A stretch of 64,000 nucleotides of DNA. Source: Streptomyces roseoverticillatus. Its GTDB lineage: Bacteria > Actinomycetota > Actinomycetes > Streptomycetales > Streptomycetaceae. The notes under the pieces were generated by a model. That model was not told the origin of the DNA and did no database searches. It worked only from the letters and a program-made list of their open reading frames with translations. Shown one piece after another: positions 17,454 to 26,016 of the stretch; positions within the stretch are counted from its first letter, which is position 1; each line of letters begins with the position of its first letter. The stretch is taken from NCBI RefSeq assembly GCF_000719265.1, contig NZ_JOFL01000001.1:124001-188000 (forward strand), in the 5' to 3' direction. A program made the translations under genes and the position numbers.

Positions 17454-18581
17454 TCAGCTGTCGAGCGCGATGCCGTTCTTCGCCTCCTCCATCGACTCCT
17501 CCGAGTGGTCGCCGGCCGCGTGGGCGTGCGCGAGGGCCTGGTTGAGGGCGACGAAGGGGCGCATGCGGGTCTCGTAGCGGGCGAACGCGGCGGCGTGCCC
17601 GCCGTCCCGCCTGCCGAGCTCGGCGGCCAGCACGTAGGCGCCGACGAGCGCCAGGCTCGTGCCCTGCCCGGAGAGCGGCGAGGGGCAGTAGCCCGCGTCC
17701 CCGACGAGCGCCGTCCTGCCGCTGGTCCAGCGGTCCATGCGGATCTGGGCCATCTGGTCGAAGTAGAAGTCGGGTGCCTCGCGCATGGCCTGGAGCAGCC
17801 GCGGCGTCTCCCAGCCCACGTGCGCCAGCCGCTCGGCCATGAGGGCCTTCTGCCGCTCGGTGTCGCGGTGGTCGTAGGCGATCTGGTCCGACGCGAAGCC
17901 GAGGGTGGCCCTGATCTCGGTGTTGTCGCGCGCGGGGTAGACGCAGCAGCTCGCGGTGCGGGCGCCGGCCGACTCGTCGTTGAGCCATATCTCCCAGTTG
18001 TCGAGGCCGAGGAAGTTGGGGGCGCTGAAGACCGTCAGGTAGGCGCCGAGGTGCTGGACGTACTCCCGCTCCGGTCCGAAGGACAGCGCCCGCACCTTCG
18101 AGTGCAGGCCGTCGGCCCCCACGACGAGGTCGAACGTGCGCTCCGGGCTCCGCTCGAAGCTCACCCGCACGCCGTCCGCGCGGTCGTCGAGCGCGGCGAT
18201 GGAGTCGGCGTAGACGAACTCCGTTCCTGCGTCGAGCGCCTGACGGTGCAGCAGCCCCGTGAGGTCTTCGCGCAGCAGCTCGATGTCCGCGCTGTCGAGC
18301 CGGCCGCCGCTCAGGGTCATCTCGGTGGAGCGTCCCGTCTCGTTGCCCTGGCCGTCGAGCATGGTCATGCCGCGCAGGCGGGTGCGGAGGGCGCGGGCCT
18401 CCTCCAGGATTCCGGACCGGTCGAGGACGTCGAGGGCGGCGCCGCGCACGTCGATCGCCTGGCCGCCCGGGCGGACGGCGGGGGCCCGCTCGACCACGGT
18501 CGCGGCGAAGCCGTTGCGGCGGAGCCAGTAGGCGAGCGAGAGGCCGGCGACGCTGGCACCGGAGACGAGGACGGTCTGCAT
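17454..18581 (-). CDS. FAD-dependent aromatic-type monooxygenase
   Basis: A 375-residue group A flavoprotein monooxygenase. The FAD-binding Rossmann motif is VLVSGASVAGLSLAYWLRR at the N-terminus, the DG motif is LVVGADGLHSKVR, and the second FAD motif is ALVGDAGYCPSPLSGQGTSLAL. ATG 18581 begins right at the dinucleotide fold. It is divergent from a GntR-TetR fusion regulator, an arrangement common for tetracycline-destructase-like and related drug-modifying monooxygenases. Inactivation or tailoring of an aromatic compound is a fair guess. Confidence 0.92.
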   Translation of the reverse strand: MQTVLVSGASVAGLSLAYWLRRNGFAATVVERAPAVRPGGQAIDVRGAALDVLDRSGILEEARALRTRLRGMTMLDGQGNETGRSTEMTLSGGRLDSADIELLREDLTGLLHRQALDAGTEFVYADSIAALDDRADGVRVSFERSPERTFDLVVGADGLHSKVRALSFGPEREYVQHLGAYLTVFSAPNFLGLDNWEIWLNDESAGARTASCCVYPARDNTEIRATLGFASDQIAYDHRDTERQKALMAERLAHVGWETPRLLQAMREAPDFYFDQMAQIRMDRWTSGRTALVGDAGYCPSPLSGQGTSLALVGAYVLAAELGRRDGGHAAAFARYETRMRPFVALNQALAHAHAAGDHSEESMEEAKNGIALDS

Positions 18582-18613
18582 GGGAATCACCTTCGCTGGA
18601 GCAGTGGCTGTTC

Positions 18614-18765
18614 TGTACGCGACTCTTCTGTACGGTGTACGCAACTGAATGTACGCCGTACGCGCACGCCCGCCAAGTGCCTGTTCGAGCCCTCTGGGCT
18701 AGTACAGAAAGGGCCTCCACCAGCGATTCCCCGGCGCTTCCCCTGCTAGTCTGTGTACTAGTACA
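18614..18765. promoter_or_regulatory. TGTAC-type operator cluster in divergent gap
   Basis: The 202-bp gap between the monooxygenase and the GntR-TetR gene carries a perfect 12-bp palindrome TGTACTAGTACA (18754-18765) just before the regulator start, a half-copy CTAGTACAGA near 18700, and further TGTAC/GTACG copies at about 18614-18660. The density of GTAC sites marks this as the operator region for the adjacent regulator and the divergent monooxygenase. Confidence 0.65.
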
Positions 18766-18783
18766 GATGAAGGAGGCCGTCCC

Positions 18784-19782
18784 GTGGCCGGAAAAGTGGC
18801 CGGAAATCCGGTCCCGCCGTACCTGCGCATCGCCACCGAGCTGCGCCGCCGCATCACCGGCGGCGAGCTCGCGCCGGGCGACCGCGTCCCGTCCACCCGG
18901 CAGATCGCCCAGGAGTGGAACGTCGCGCTCGCCACGGCGACCAAGGTGCTGACGACCCTGCGCCAGGAGGGGCTCGTACGGGCCCGGCCGCGGGTGGGGA
19001 CCGTCGTCGCGGGCCCGGACCGGCAGCCGGGAGCAGCGCCGGAGCCGGCCGCGACGGCCGCCGCCGCGCCCGCGGTCACCGCGGCCGGGACGACCGACCA
19101 CGAACTGACCCGCGACCGCATCGTCCGCGCCGCCGTCGGCGTCGCCGACGCCGAAGGGCTGTCCGCCCTGTCCATGCGCGGGATCGCCGGGCGGCTCGGC
19201 GTCGCGGCCATGTCCCCGTACCGGTACGTGAACAGCAAGGACGACCTGGTGTGCCTCATGGCCGACGCCGCGTTCGCGGAGCTGTCCTATCCCGCGGACG
19301 CCCCCGGGGACTGGCGCCGGTGCCTCGAGCTGGGGGCCCGCGCGCTGTGGGCGGTCCACCGCGCGCATCCCTGGCTCGCGCACATCGGCCCCCTCACCCG
19401 CCCGCCGGCCCTGCCGCACCTGATCGCGTACTCCGAGTGGATGCTCACCGCCCTCGACGGCCTCGGCCTCTCCCCGGCGACGATGCTCGACGTGAACGTG
19501 CTGCTCTACAGCTACGTCCAGGGCACCGCGGTGCACCTGGAGCGGGAGAAGCAGGCCGCGGGGGACACCGGGCTCTCCGGCGAGCAGTGGATGGACTCCC
19601 AGGCCGCGGCGTTCGATGCCCTCACCACCTCCGGCCGCTACCCCGTCTTCGCCAGGGTGACCGGGGCCTTCGACGGCGAGAACGGCTACGACCTGCGCCT
19701 CGACGAGGTCTTCGAGCTCGGCCTCACGTCCATGCTGGACGGCCTGGCCCTGCGGATCGGGGGTGCAGGAGCGAGCCGGTGA
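18784..19782 (+). CDS. GntR-TetR fusion transcriptional regulator
   Basis: 332 residues with two DNA-binding modules. Residues 10-80 form a GntR winged helix (PYLRIATELRRRITGGEL, VPSTRQIAQEWNVALATATK). After an Ala-rich linker (80-105), a TetR HTH follows (ALSMRGIAGRLGVAAMSPYRYVNSKDDL), then a TetR ligand domain of the TetR_C_11 type. GTG 18784 has a perfect AAGGAGG. This fusion is known in actinomycetes beside drug-modifying or exporter genes. It presumably represses the divergent monooxygenase and itself through the TGTACTAGTACA site. Confidence 0.9.
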   Translation: MAGKVAGNPVPPYLRIATELRRRITGGELAPGDRVPSTRQIAQEWNVALATATKVLTTLRQEGLVRARPRVGTVVAGPDRQPGAAPEPAATAAAAPAVTAAGTTDHELTRDRIVRAAVGVADAEGLSALSMRGIAGRLGVAAMSPYRYVNSKDDLVCLMADAAFAELSYPADAPGDWRRCLELGARALWAVHRAHPWLAHIGPLTRPPALPHLIAYSEWMLTALDGLGLSPATMLDVNVLLYSYVQGTAVHLEREKQAAGDTGLSGEQWMDSQAAAFDALTTSGRYPVFARVTGAFDGENGYDLRLDEVFELGLTSMLDGLALRIGGAGASR

Positions 19783-19927
19783 CGCCTCCGCGCAGGCGCA
19801 CCCCGTACCCGTAGTACTGCAGAGCTACGCCGCAGTGCACTCCCCGGTACGACGCCGGCCACGGCGTCCTCTTCATAGCTTCCGTGCCGGAAGCACCGCC
19901 CACCTCCGGCACGGAAGGCCCGACCCC

Positions 19928-21130
19928 ATGGCGTCCTGCACGCTCGCCCCCGCGCGCCGCGGCGGCGGCATCGCGCACCGCATCCTGCTCGGCACCCCGC
20001 CCGGCCGGGACCGGGCCGTCGACGCCCTCCGGGCCTTCGCCGTGCTCGGCGTAGTGCTCGGCCACTGGCTGGTGACGGCCCTGGTCGCGGAAGGGGGTGC
20101 GGTGTACAGCACGAGCCCGCTCGCGTACGTGCCCGGGCTCGCCCCGCTGTCCTGGGTGTTCCAGACCCTGGCCGTCTTCTTCCTGGTGGGCGGGCTCGTG
20201 GGCGTCAAGGGCCACGCGTCCGCACGGGCCCGGGGCGTCACCTACGGGCAGTGGCTCGGAGCCCGGCTGAAGCGGCTGTTCCGGCCGGTCGCCGCGCTGC
20301 CGGCCGTCTGGGCCGCCGTGACCGGCACGCTGCTCGCGTCCGGCGTCGCGCCGGAGACCGTGCGGACACTGGTCAGCCTGGTGTGCTCGCCGCTGTGGTT
20401 CCTGCTGGTGTTCGCGGCGCTGACCGCCGCGACTCCCCTGGTCGCGAAGGTACGGCCCTGGTGGCCGCTCGCCGTGGTCGCGCTGGTCGACCTCGTCCGG
20501 TTCGGCGCGGGCGGGCCGGCCTGGCTCGGCTGGGTGAACGTGGCGGCGGGCTGGCTGGTCCCGTACTGCCTGGGCGCGGCGTGGGCGCAGGGCGAACTGC
20601 AGAGCCGCAGGACCGGCTGGGTGCTGCTGGGCGGCGGTGCGCTCGCCGCCGCGCTGCTCGTCGCCTTCGCGGGGTATCCGGCCTCCATGGTCGGCGTGCC
20701 CGACGCGGCGGTCTCCAACCTCAGCCCGCCGACGCTCGCGGCCGCCGCGTTCGGCCTCGCCCAGTGCGGCGCGGCGCTCCTGCTGCTCGGCCCGCTGCGG
20801 CGGGTGCTGCAACGCCCGGCGGCCTGGGCGGCGGTGGCCGTGGTGAACCTCTCCGCCATGACGATCTTCCTCTGGCACCAGACCTCGATGATGGCCGTCA
20901 CCATGGCCGGCCTGCTCGCGGGCGCGCCCTTGCCCGGCCTGCACACCGTGCCCGGCGGCCCGCTCTGGCTCCTCGCGCGCCTCGCGTGGCTGCCGGTCTT
21001 CGGCGCGGCGCTACTCGTGTGCTGGGCGCTGTTCCGCCGCTTCGAGCACGGGCGCCCCCGGCGCCGGGGGCGCTCGCGGGTCGTGCGAGAGCACCTGCAC
21101 GTCCCGGCCGCGGCGGTGCGGCGCCCCTAG
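19928..21130 (+). CDS. Acyltransferase 3 family membrane protein
   Basis: A 400-residue integral membrane protein with about 10 hydrophobic segments. The N-terminal block GRDRAVDALRAFAVLGVVLGHWLV contains the conserved R/D and catalytic His of acyltransferase-3 enzymes, and FFLVGG is the second conserved block. These proteins acylate sugars, peptides or natural products at the membrane. ATG 19928 is used. No partner genes are adjacent; the acceptor is unknown. Confidence 0.85.
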   Translation: MASCTLAPARRGGGIAHRILLGTPPGRDRAVDALRAFAVLGVVLGHWLVTALVAEGGAVYSTSPLAYVPGLAPLSWVFQTLAVFFLVGGLVGVKGHASARARGVTYGQWLGARLKRLFRPVAALPAVWAAVTGTLLASGVAPETVRTLVSLVCSPLWFLLVFAALTAATPLVAKVRPWWPLAVVALVDLVRFGAGGPAWLGWVNVAAGWLVPYCLGAAWAQGELQSRRTGWVLLGGGALAAALLVAFAGYPASMVGVPDAAVSNLSPPTLAAAAFGLAQCGAALLLLGPLRRVLQRPAAWAAVAVVNLSAMTIFLWHQTSMMAVTMAGLLAGAPLPGLHTVPGGPLWLLARLAWLPVFGAALLVCWALFRRFEHGRPRRRGRSRVVREHLHVPAAAVRRP

Positions 21131-21473
21131 GGTCCTGGGCCTGCTCGACGCCGACGAGTCCGCCACGGCAAGCCGTGGCCCTGGAGCATGGCCGGAATCA
21201 GCCTGCGCGCCCTCGTCCTGCTCCTCCTCTCGCTGAGGATCCGCCCCGGAGCGCGGCCGTGGCTCCGGGCATCACCGTGCTGCCGGGCATGGCCGACGCG
21301 GCCCCGGCGGAGCCGCGGCGGGTCATGGGCGTGCTGCGCTCGGAGGACGCCCGCGCCGACGGGGTGCGGCACGCCCCGCGGCCCAGGAGCCGGGCCTGCG
21401 CGACCGGACGCAGGCCGCGGTCTTCGCGTACGAGAGGGGACCGGTCCGGCCGGCGAGCTGCCGGGGCCGCGCG
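21131..21473. other. Intergenic region without a supported gene
   Basis: 343 bp between the convergent acyltransferase and first DUF4360 gene. Several frames are open because of high GC, but none shows a domain, signal peptide or ribosome site. Short stretches faintly recall two-component kinase sequence, too weakly to annotate. It may be a decayed gene. Confidence 0.4.
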
Positions 21474-22124
21474 TCAGCCGCGGGGACACTGCTTCCAGGC
21501 GAAGTGGTAGAGCGTGTTGATGCTGCCGTCCGTCGAGTCCATCGCCAGGAGGCTGGTGGTCCGCGTGGGGTCCGAGGTGCCGGCGTCCACGCGCAGCTCC
21601 GTGTTGATGTTGAGGTAGCGGACCGCCCCGCAGGGGGCGTAGACCACCGCGTCGAGGTCGGTGGTGTCGGACGCCTGCCAGTTGTCGTGCAGCGGGCCGG
21701 TGAAGTGGTGGTTCACGTACGTGGTCTGCTGCATGCCCTGGAAGTAGTAGTTGGCCCGCTCCAGGCCGGCGGCGCCCTTCTCCAGGTGGGCGAAGCCCCG
21801 GTAGTCGGCCCTGGCGACGGCGTACGTGAAGCCCTGCGGGACGTGGACGTTCAGGCTGAGCTGGCAGTTCTTCCGGAAGTCGATGGGCTTGGCGCCGACG
21901 CCCACCTGCGCCGTATAACTGCTGTATGTCACGGTGAAGGCCTGGTTGTCCGGAGAGACGGACACGTTGGCCGTCCCGGCGGGACAGCCCGAGCCGTTGA
22001 CCGACACGACGTCGATCACGATCCGGTCGGGCGGAGGCTCACCATAGGGAGCGGCCGACGACGGTGCCACCGGAGCGGCGAACATGGCCACGGCGGCACA
22101 GCCGATCGCCACCGGTCCCAGCAT
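21474..22124 (-). CDS. Secreted DUF4360 protein (copy 2)
   Basis: 216 residues with a Sec signal peptide (1-24, ending PSSAAPYG) and the DUF4360 domain: DRIVIDVVSVNGSGCPAGT, PDNQAFTVTYSSY, DFRKNCQLSLNVHVPQGF, and a terminal FAWKQC. Four Cys probably form two disulfides. It follows a close paralogue on the same strand (67-bp gap), so the pair looks like a tandem duplication. The family is secreted and common in Streptomyces; its function is not known. Confidence 0.88.
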   Translation of the reverse strand: MLGPVAIGCAAVAMFAAPVAPSSAAPYGEPPPDRIVIDVVSVNGSGCPAGTANVSVSPDNQAFTVTYSSYTAQVGVGAKPIDFRKNCQLSLNVHVPQGFTYAVARADYRGFAHLEKGAAGLERANYYFQGMQQTTYVNHHFTGPLHDNWQASDTTDLDAVVYAPCGAVRYLNINTELRVDAGTSDPTRTTSLLAMDSTDGSINTLYHFAWKQCPRG

Positions 22125-22191
22125 GGGGGTACCTCCTGCTGCTTCGGGTTCCACGGTCGGACGCATGCGGCCGGAGGCCGCCGGTCAGCGG

Positions 22192-22839
22192 TCAGGGGCA
22201 TTCCTTCCACGCGAAGTGGTAGATCGTGCTGACGCTGCCGTCCGTCGAGTCCATGGCCATGAAGCTGGTGGTCGCCGCCGGGTCCGAGGTGCCGGCGCCC
22301 ACGCGGAGCTCGGTGTTGACGTTGAGGATCCGCGACACGCCGCAGGGGGCGTAGACGATGTCGGCGCCTCCCGTCTCGTCCGTCGTCTGCCAGTCGTCGC
22401 TGTACGGGCCCGTGAAGCGGTGGCTCACCGAGGTCGTATGTGACATGCCCTGGAAGTAGTAGCTGGCCCGCTCCATGCCCGACGCCCCGCTCTCCAGATG
22501 CGCGAAGCCGCGGTAGTCCGCCTTGGCGACGGCGTACGTGAAGCCCTGCGGGACGTGGACGTTCAGGCCGAGCTGGCAGTTCTTCCGGAAGTCGGTCGGC
22601 CTGGCGCCGACGCCGACCTGGGCGAGGTACTTGCTGTAGGTCACCGTGAAGGCGGTGTTGTCCGGGGCGACGGCCACGGCGGCCGTCCCCGCGGGGCAGC
22701 CCGAGCCGTTGACCGCGACGACGTCGATCACGACCCTGTCCGGCGGAGGCACCCCCTCCGACGATGCGGACGAGGGTGCGAAGGACGCGGCGGCCATCAG
22801 GGCCACGGCCGCGCCGGCGGTCAACACCGGTCTGAACAT
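22192..22839 (-). CDS. Secreted DUF4360 protein (copy 1)
   Basis: 215 residues, signal peptide 1-27 (ending SSASSEG), then the same DUF4360 blocks as its neighbour: DRVVIDVVAVNGSGCPAGT, DFRKNCQLGLNVHVPQGF, YHFAWKEC. By eye the mature parts are mostly identical, with changes grouped in the loop around the YYFQGM segment. The ATG is preceded by AAAGGGGAA. It is the upstream gene of the pair and probably supplies the promoter for both. Confidence 0.88.
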   Translation of the reverse strand: MFRPVLTAGAAVALMAAASFAPSSASSEGVPPPDRVVIDVVAVNGSGCPAGTAAVAVAPDNTAFTVTYSKYLAQVGVGARPTDFRKNCQLGLNVHVPQGFTYAVAKADYRGFAHLESGASGMERASYYFQGMSHTTSVSHRFTGPYSDDWQTTDETGGADIVYAPCGVSRILNVNTELRVGAGTSDPAATTSFMAMDSTDGSVSTIYHFAWKECP

Positions 22840-23036
22840 GGGATTCCCCTTTCCTTCCCTGCGTGGGGGACGCTGTGCACGCGGCCCATGCCACCACCGG
22901 GGGAGGGGCACGTACAGGTCAGGTTGAGCCGTCCCGGCGGACCGGCCGGTCACCTCAGGAGCCCCGGCGGCCCTCCGCGCACCACCGGGCGCGCTCCTCC
23001 ACGCGGTCCGGACCTACGCCCGCACGCGGGCCGCGC

Positions 23037-23189
23037 CTATATGCGGTCGAAGACGTGCATGCGGACGGTCTCCGCGAAGCCGCGGCGCGCGTACCAGAGG
23101 CGCGGCCGGTCCGCGGCTTCGGCGGTCAGGAAGCGCGTGCGGCAGCCCGCGTCGGCGGCCAGGCGCAGGGCGGTGGAGAGGCACCGCGC
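23037..23189 (-). pseudogene. GNAT acetyltransferase C-terminal remnant
   Basis: The last 50 codons of a GNAT-like gene (…RFLTAEAADRPRLWYARRGFAETVRMHVFDRI) are readable and end in a proper stop. Upstream in this frame the sequence loses all family resemblance and runs into the end of the RNase H gene, so the acetyl-CoA-binding part is gone. It is a remnant and cannot be functional. Confidence 0.6.
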
Positions 23190-23223
23190 CGGTGTGGCCG
23201 CGGCCGCGCGGGGCGCGAGCGGA

Positions 23224-23904
23224 TTACGCGGTGGCGGCGCAGGCCGGGTGGCCCCATCCGCGCTCGCCCTTGGAGATCTTCTCGCCGGCCGCGTACGACT
23301 GGCCGCACGGGCAGCGGCCCGCGAACTTCGCCTTGATCGTCGCCGTCCCGGAGGAGCGCGGCTTGCGGCTCTTCGGCGGGCCGGCGCGCCGGGCCGCCGA
23401 GGGCTCGCGCGGGGCCGGCACGGGCAGGCCCTCGGCGCCGTGCGCGGTGCCGGCCGCCTGCTGCTGGGCCGCCGCGTCACTCGCCGCCTGGTCGGCGATC
23501 GCGTTCAGGGGGTCGCCGTTCTCCTGGTGGGCCGGCACGTACCGGAACTCGACGGCACGGCCCGCGAGGAGGGCGTCGATGCGGATGACGAGCTCGCGGT
23601 TGGCCACCGGCGAGCCGGACGAGGTCTTCCACCCGTTGCGCTTCCAGCCCGGCAGCCACTTGGTCACGGCGTTCATCGCGTACTGCGAGTCCATCCGCAC
23701 CTGCATCGGCACGGCCGGGTCCGTGGCCTCCAGGAGCCGCTCCAGGGCGGTCAGCTCCGCGATGTTGTTGGTCGCCCTGCCCAGCGGGCCGGCCTCCCAG
23801 CGCTCGGGGGCGCCCGTCGCGTCGGCCACGACCCAGGCCCAGGCCGCGGGCCCCGGGTTGCCCTTCGATGCCCCATCACAGGCGGCGATGATCTGTTCAG
23901 ACAT
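23224..23904 (-). CDS. rnhA: Ribonuclease HI with C-terminal Cys/His tail
   Basis: 226 residues. The RNase HI core (1-150) cleaves RNA in RNA-DNA hybrids; its acidic active site is visible as ACDGASKGNPG (Asp), NNIAELTAL (Glu), MDSQYAM (Asp) and the C-terminal NAIADQAAS (Asp). A Pro/Ser-rich linker (150-195) leads to a tail with CPCGQSYAAG and WGHPAC, a possible zinc finger often attached to actinobacterial RNase H proteins. ATG 23904 starts directly at the core. The symbol reflects class only. Confidence 0.88.
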   Translation of the reverse strand: MSEQIIAACDGASKGNPGPAAWAWVVADATGAPERWEAGPLGRATNNIAELTALERLLEATDPAVPMQVRMDSQYAMNAVTKWLPGWKRNGWKTSSGSPVANRELVIRIDALLAGRAVEFRYVPAHQENGDPLNAIADQAASDAAAQQQAAGTAHGAEGLPVPAPREPSAARRAGPPKSRKPRSSGTATIKAKFAGRCPCGQSYAAGEKISKGERGWGHPACAATA

Positions 23905-24096
23905 CCCTCGATGATGCCAGGGATCCGGAGACGGCCGTTCTGCGGTGTACGGGCACCGAATACCGGACATTCGTCCAGTGAGCCCCGCGGACCGCGGCCC
24001 CGGGGCGCCCGGTCGGACCGTCGCAGGTCACGGCGAGTGCCGTTCAGATGAAAGACATCGCCGGTTCACCAGGCGGACAACGGGAGTTGTCCATAT

Positions 24097-24131
24097 TGAG
24101 AATGGTAATGACCGAAAATGCCCGTCATTTT
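24097..24131. promoter_or_regulatory. Fur/Zur-like operator candidates before the exporter
   Basis: In an AT-rich stretch just before the MFS start lie TGAGAATGGTAATGA (24097-24111), which resembles half of a Fur-family box, and an inverted repeat AAAATG-N5-CATTTT (24115-24131). The 240-bp gap otherwise holds no gene. Metal control of the exporter and possibly the NRPS locus is suggested but weak. Confidence 0.35.
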
Positions 24132-24143
24132 TGACTGAGGGCC

Positions 24144-25427
24144 ATGTCATGCCCAAATGTCTGCCAAATGTTGTCAATGAAGACTCATGGCGGCGGCATC
24201 TTACGGAATAGGGACTTCCGTCTCCTTCTGGCCGGTGCCGCCGTGAGCCAGGTCGGCGCCCAGGTGACCGTGGTGGCGCTGCCGCTGGTCGCCGTGGTCG
24301 CGCTCGACGCCTCCGCCCTGGAGGCCGGGCTGCTGACCGCCGCCGAGACCGCGGCGTTCCTGCTGGTCGGCCTGCCGGCCGGGGCGTGGCTGGACCGGAT
24401 GCGCCGGCTGCCGGTCCTCGTCCGCGCCGACGTCGTCCGGGCGGTGGCGATGGCGACCCTGCCGCTCGCCGCCTGGGCCGGAGCGCTCACCATGGGGCAG
24501 CTCTACGTGGTCGCCCTGGTCACCGGCGTGGCCACCGTCTTCTTCGACATCGCGCACCAGAGCTACCTGCCGTCCCTGCTCCCCCGTGAACATCTGGTCG
24601 CGGGCAACGGCGCCCTGGAGACGGCCCGTTCGTCCGCCCAGGTCGCGGGCCCCGGGCTGGGCGGCGCCCTGGTGCAGCTCCTCGGCTCGCCCTTCGCCCT
24701 GCTCGCCGACGCGCTCGGCTACCTGCTGTCGGCCGTCTTCCTGCGCGGCATACGGGCCCGCGAGCCGCAGCCCGCCCCCGCGCCGGGCGTGCCCCTGCGC
24801 GCCCAGGTCGCGGAAGGGCTCGCCTTCGTCTTCCGGCACCCCGTCCTGCGCATGATCGCCTGCGCCACGGCGCTCGCGAACTTCTTCACCGCGATGCTCA
24901 TGGCGGTCCAGACGGTGTTCCTGGTGCGCGTCCTGGAACTGCCGCCCGGCGTCATGGGCTTGATGATGTCCGCCTCGGCGATCGGAGGCCTGGCCGGCGC
25001 CCTGTGCGCGGGAGTGCTCGCGCGCGCGGTCGGCCAGGCGAGAGTGATCTGGCTGTCGACCGTGGTCACCGGTCCGTTCGCCCTGCTGTGGCCGCTGGCC
25101 GGCCGGGGCGTGTCCGCCGCCTGGTTCGCCCTCGCGTCCGCCGCCGTCTTCTTCGGCGCCGTCGTCTACAACGTCGCCCAGGTCAGCTTCCGGCAGCTGC
25201 TCTGCCCGGACGAGCTGCTGGGCCGCATGAACGCCACGCTGCGCTTCATGGTGTGGGGCACGATGCCGCTCGGCGCGCTCGCCGGCGGCGCGGTCGCGGA
25301 GGCGGCCGGGGCCCGTACGGCGGTGTGGGTGTGCGCCGTGGGGATCCTGCTGGTGCCGGTGCCGCTCCTGGCGTCGCCGCTGCGGGGCCTGCGCGAACTG
25401 CCTGCGGCGCCGGCGGTCACGGGCTGA
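24144..25427 (+). CDS. MFS transporter (EntS/MFS_3 type exporter)
   Basis: 427 residues with 12 predicted membrane segments. Signature features are FRLLLAGAAVSQVGAQVT, the cytoplasmic loop GAWLDRMRRLPVLV between TM2 and TM3, and LLGRMNATLRFMVWG in the second half, typical of MFS_3 exporters such as EntS. ATG 24144 is the longest start; in-frame ATGs at 24168 and 24177 are possible. It is the first gene before the NRPS set on the same strand and is the natural candidate for product export. The 590-bp gap to the next gene makes one operon uncertain. Confidence 0.88.
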   Translation: MSCPNVCQMLSMKTHGGGILRNRDFRLLLAGAAVSQVGAQVTVVALPLVAVVALDASALEAGLLTAAETAAFLLVGLPAGAWLDRMRRLPVLVRADVVRAVAMATLPLAAWAGALTMGQLYVVALVTGVATVFFDIAHQSYLPSLLPREHLVAGNGALETARSSAQVAGPGLGGALVQLLGSPFALLADALGYLLSAVFLRGIRAREPQPAPAPGVPLRAQVAEGLAFVFRHPVLRMIACATALANFFTAMLMAVQTVFLVRVLELPPGVMGLMMSASAIGGLAGALCAGVLARAVGQARVIWLSTVVTGPFALLWPLAGRGVSAAWFALASAAVFFGAVVYNVAQVSFRQLLCPDELLGRMNATLRFMVWGTMPLGALAGGAVAEAAGARTAVWVCAVGILLVPVPLLASPLRGLRELPAAPAVTG

Positions 25428-26016
25428 CACGGCAGGGCCTGCGGCCCGCCTGCCGACGACCGGAGCGGCCGGCCGGGCCGCGGCCCTCCGAACCGCACCG
25501 GCCCCGGCCGACGGAGCCACCCGGCCGCGGCCCCGGACGACCCGGCTCTGCAGCCCGACGATACGCAGCGCACGCCCCGCCGGCCCGGACCACCGGGTCA
25601 CGGCCCCGCCCCGAGGAACCGCCCCGACCGGCTGGGCCGCCGGTCAGGACCCGTACCGGCACCCGGCCTCCGACACCGCCCGGACCGTACGAGCGACCCC
25701 GACCGTCCGCGCCGCCCGACCACGAACCCGTCCCGACCTCACGAACCGTCCCGACCGACCGCGCCACCCCGGTCACCGGCCCCCGGTCACCGGCCAACCG
25801 CAGCACCCGATCCGAGTCGAGCCGACTCCCGGCACCGCCCCGACCGTACGAGCCGTCCCGGGCGACCGGGCCGCCACGGTCGTCGGTCGGCCCGACACCG
25901 ATACGTCCCGACCGGTCCGCCACAACCGCAACCCGCAGCACCACCCCGCCCGGCAACCCGCCGGCTCCCCTCTCGTCCCACGAGCCGTCGCGCCCCTCGG
26001 CGCACGGGAGGTCATC
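25428..26016. repeat. Low-complexity, strand-biased C-rich intergenic region
   Basis: 589 bp with no recognisable gene. The plus strand is dominated by C with short degenerate units such as CCGACCGTACGAGC and CCCGTCCCGACC occurring again and again, and GTACGAGC near 25690 and 25846. A Pro/Arg/Ser-rich frame is open right through from the MFS gene region but has no start or domain. It looks like expanded simple sequence between the exporter and synthetase genes. Confidence 0.6.

Noticed and set aside
21188..21520. 110-codon frame between acyltransferase and DUF4360 genes
   Set aside because: No ribosome site, no domain, and Arg/Pro-rich tail overlapping the antisense end of the DUF4360 gene.
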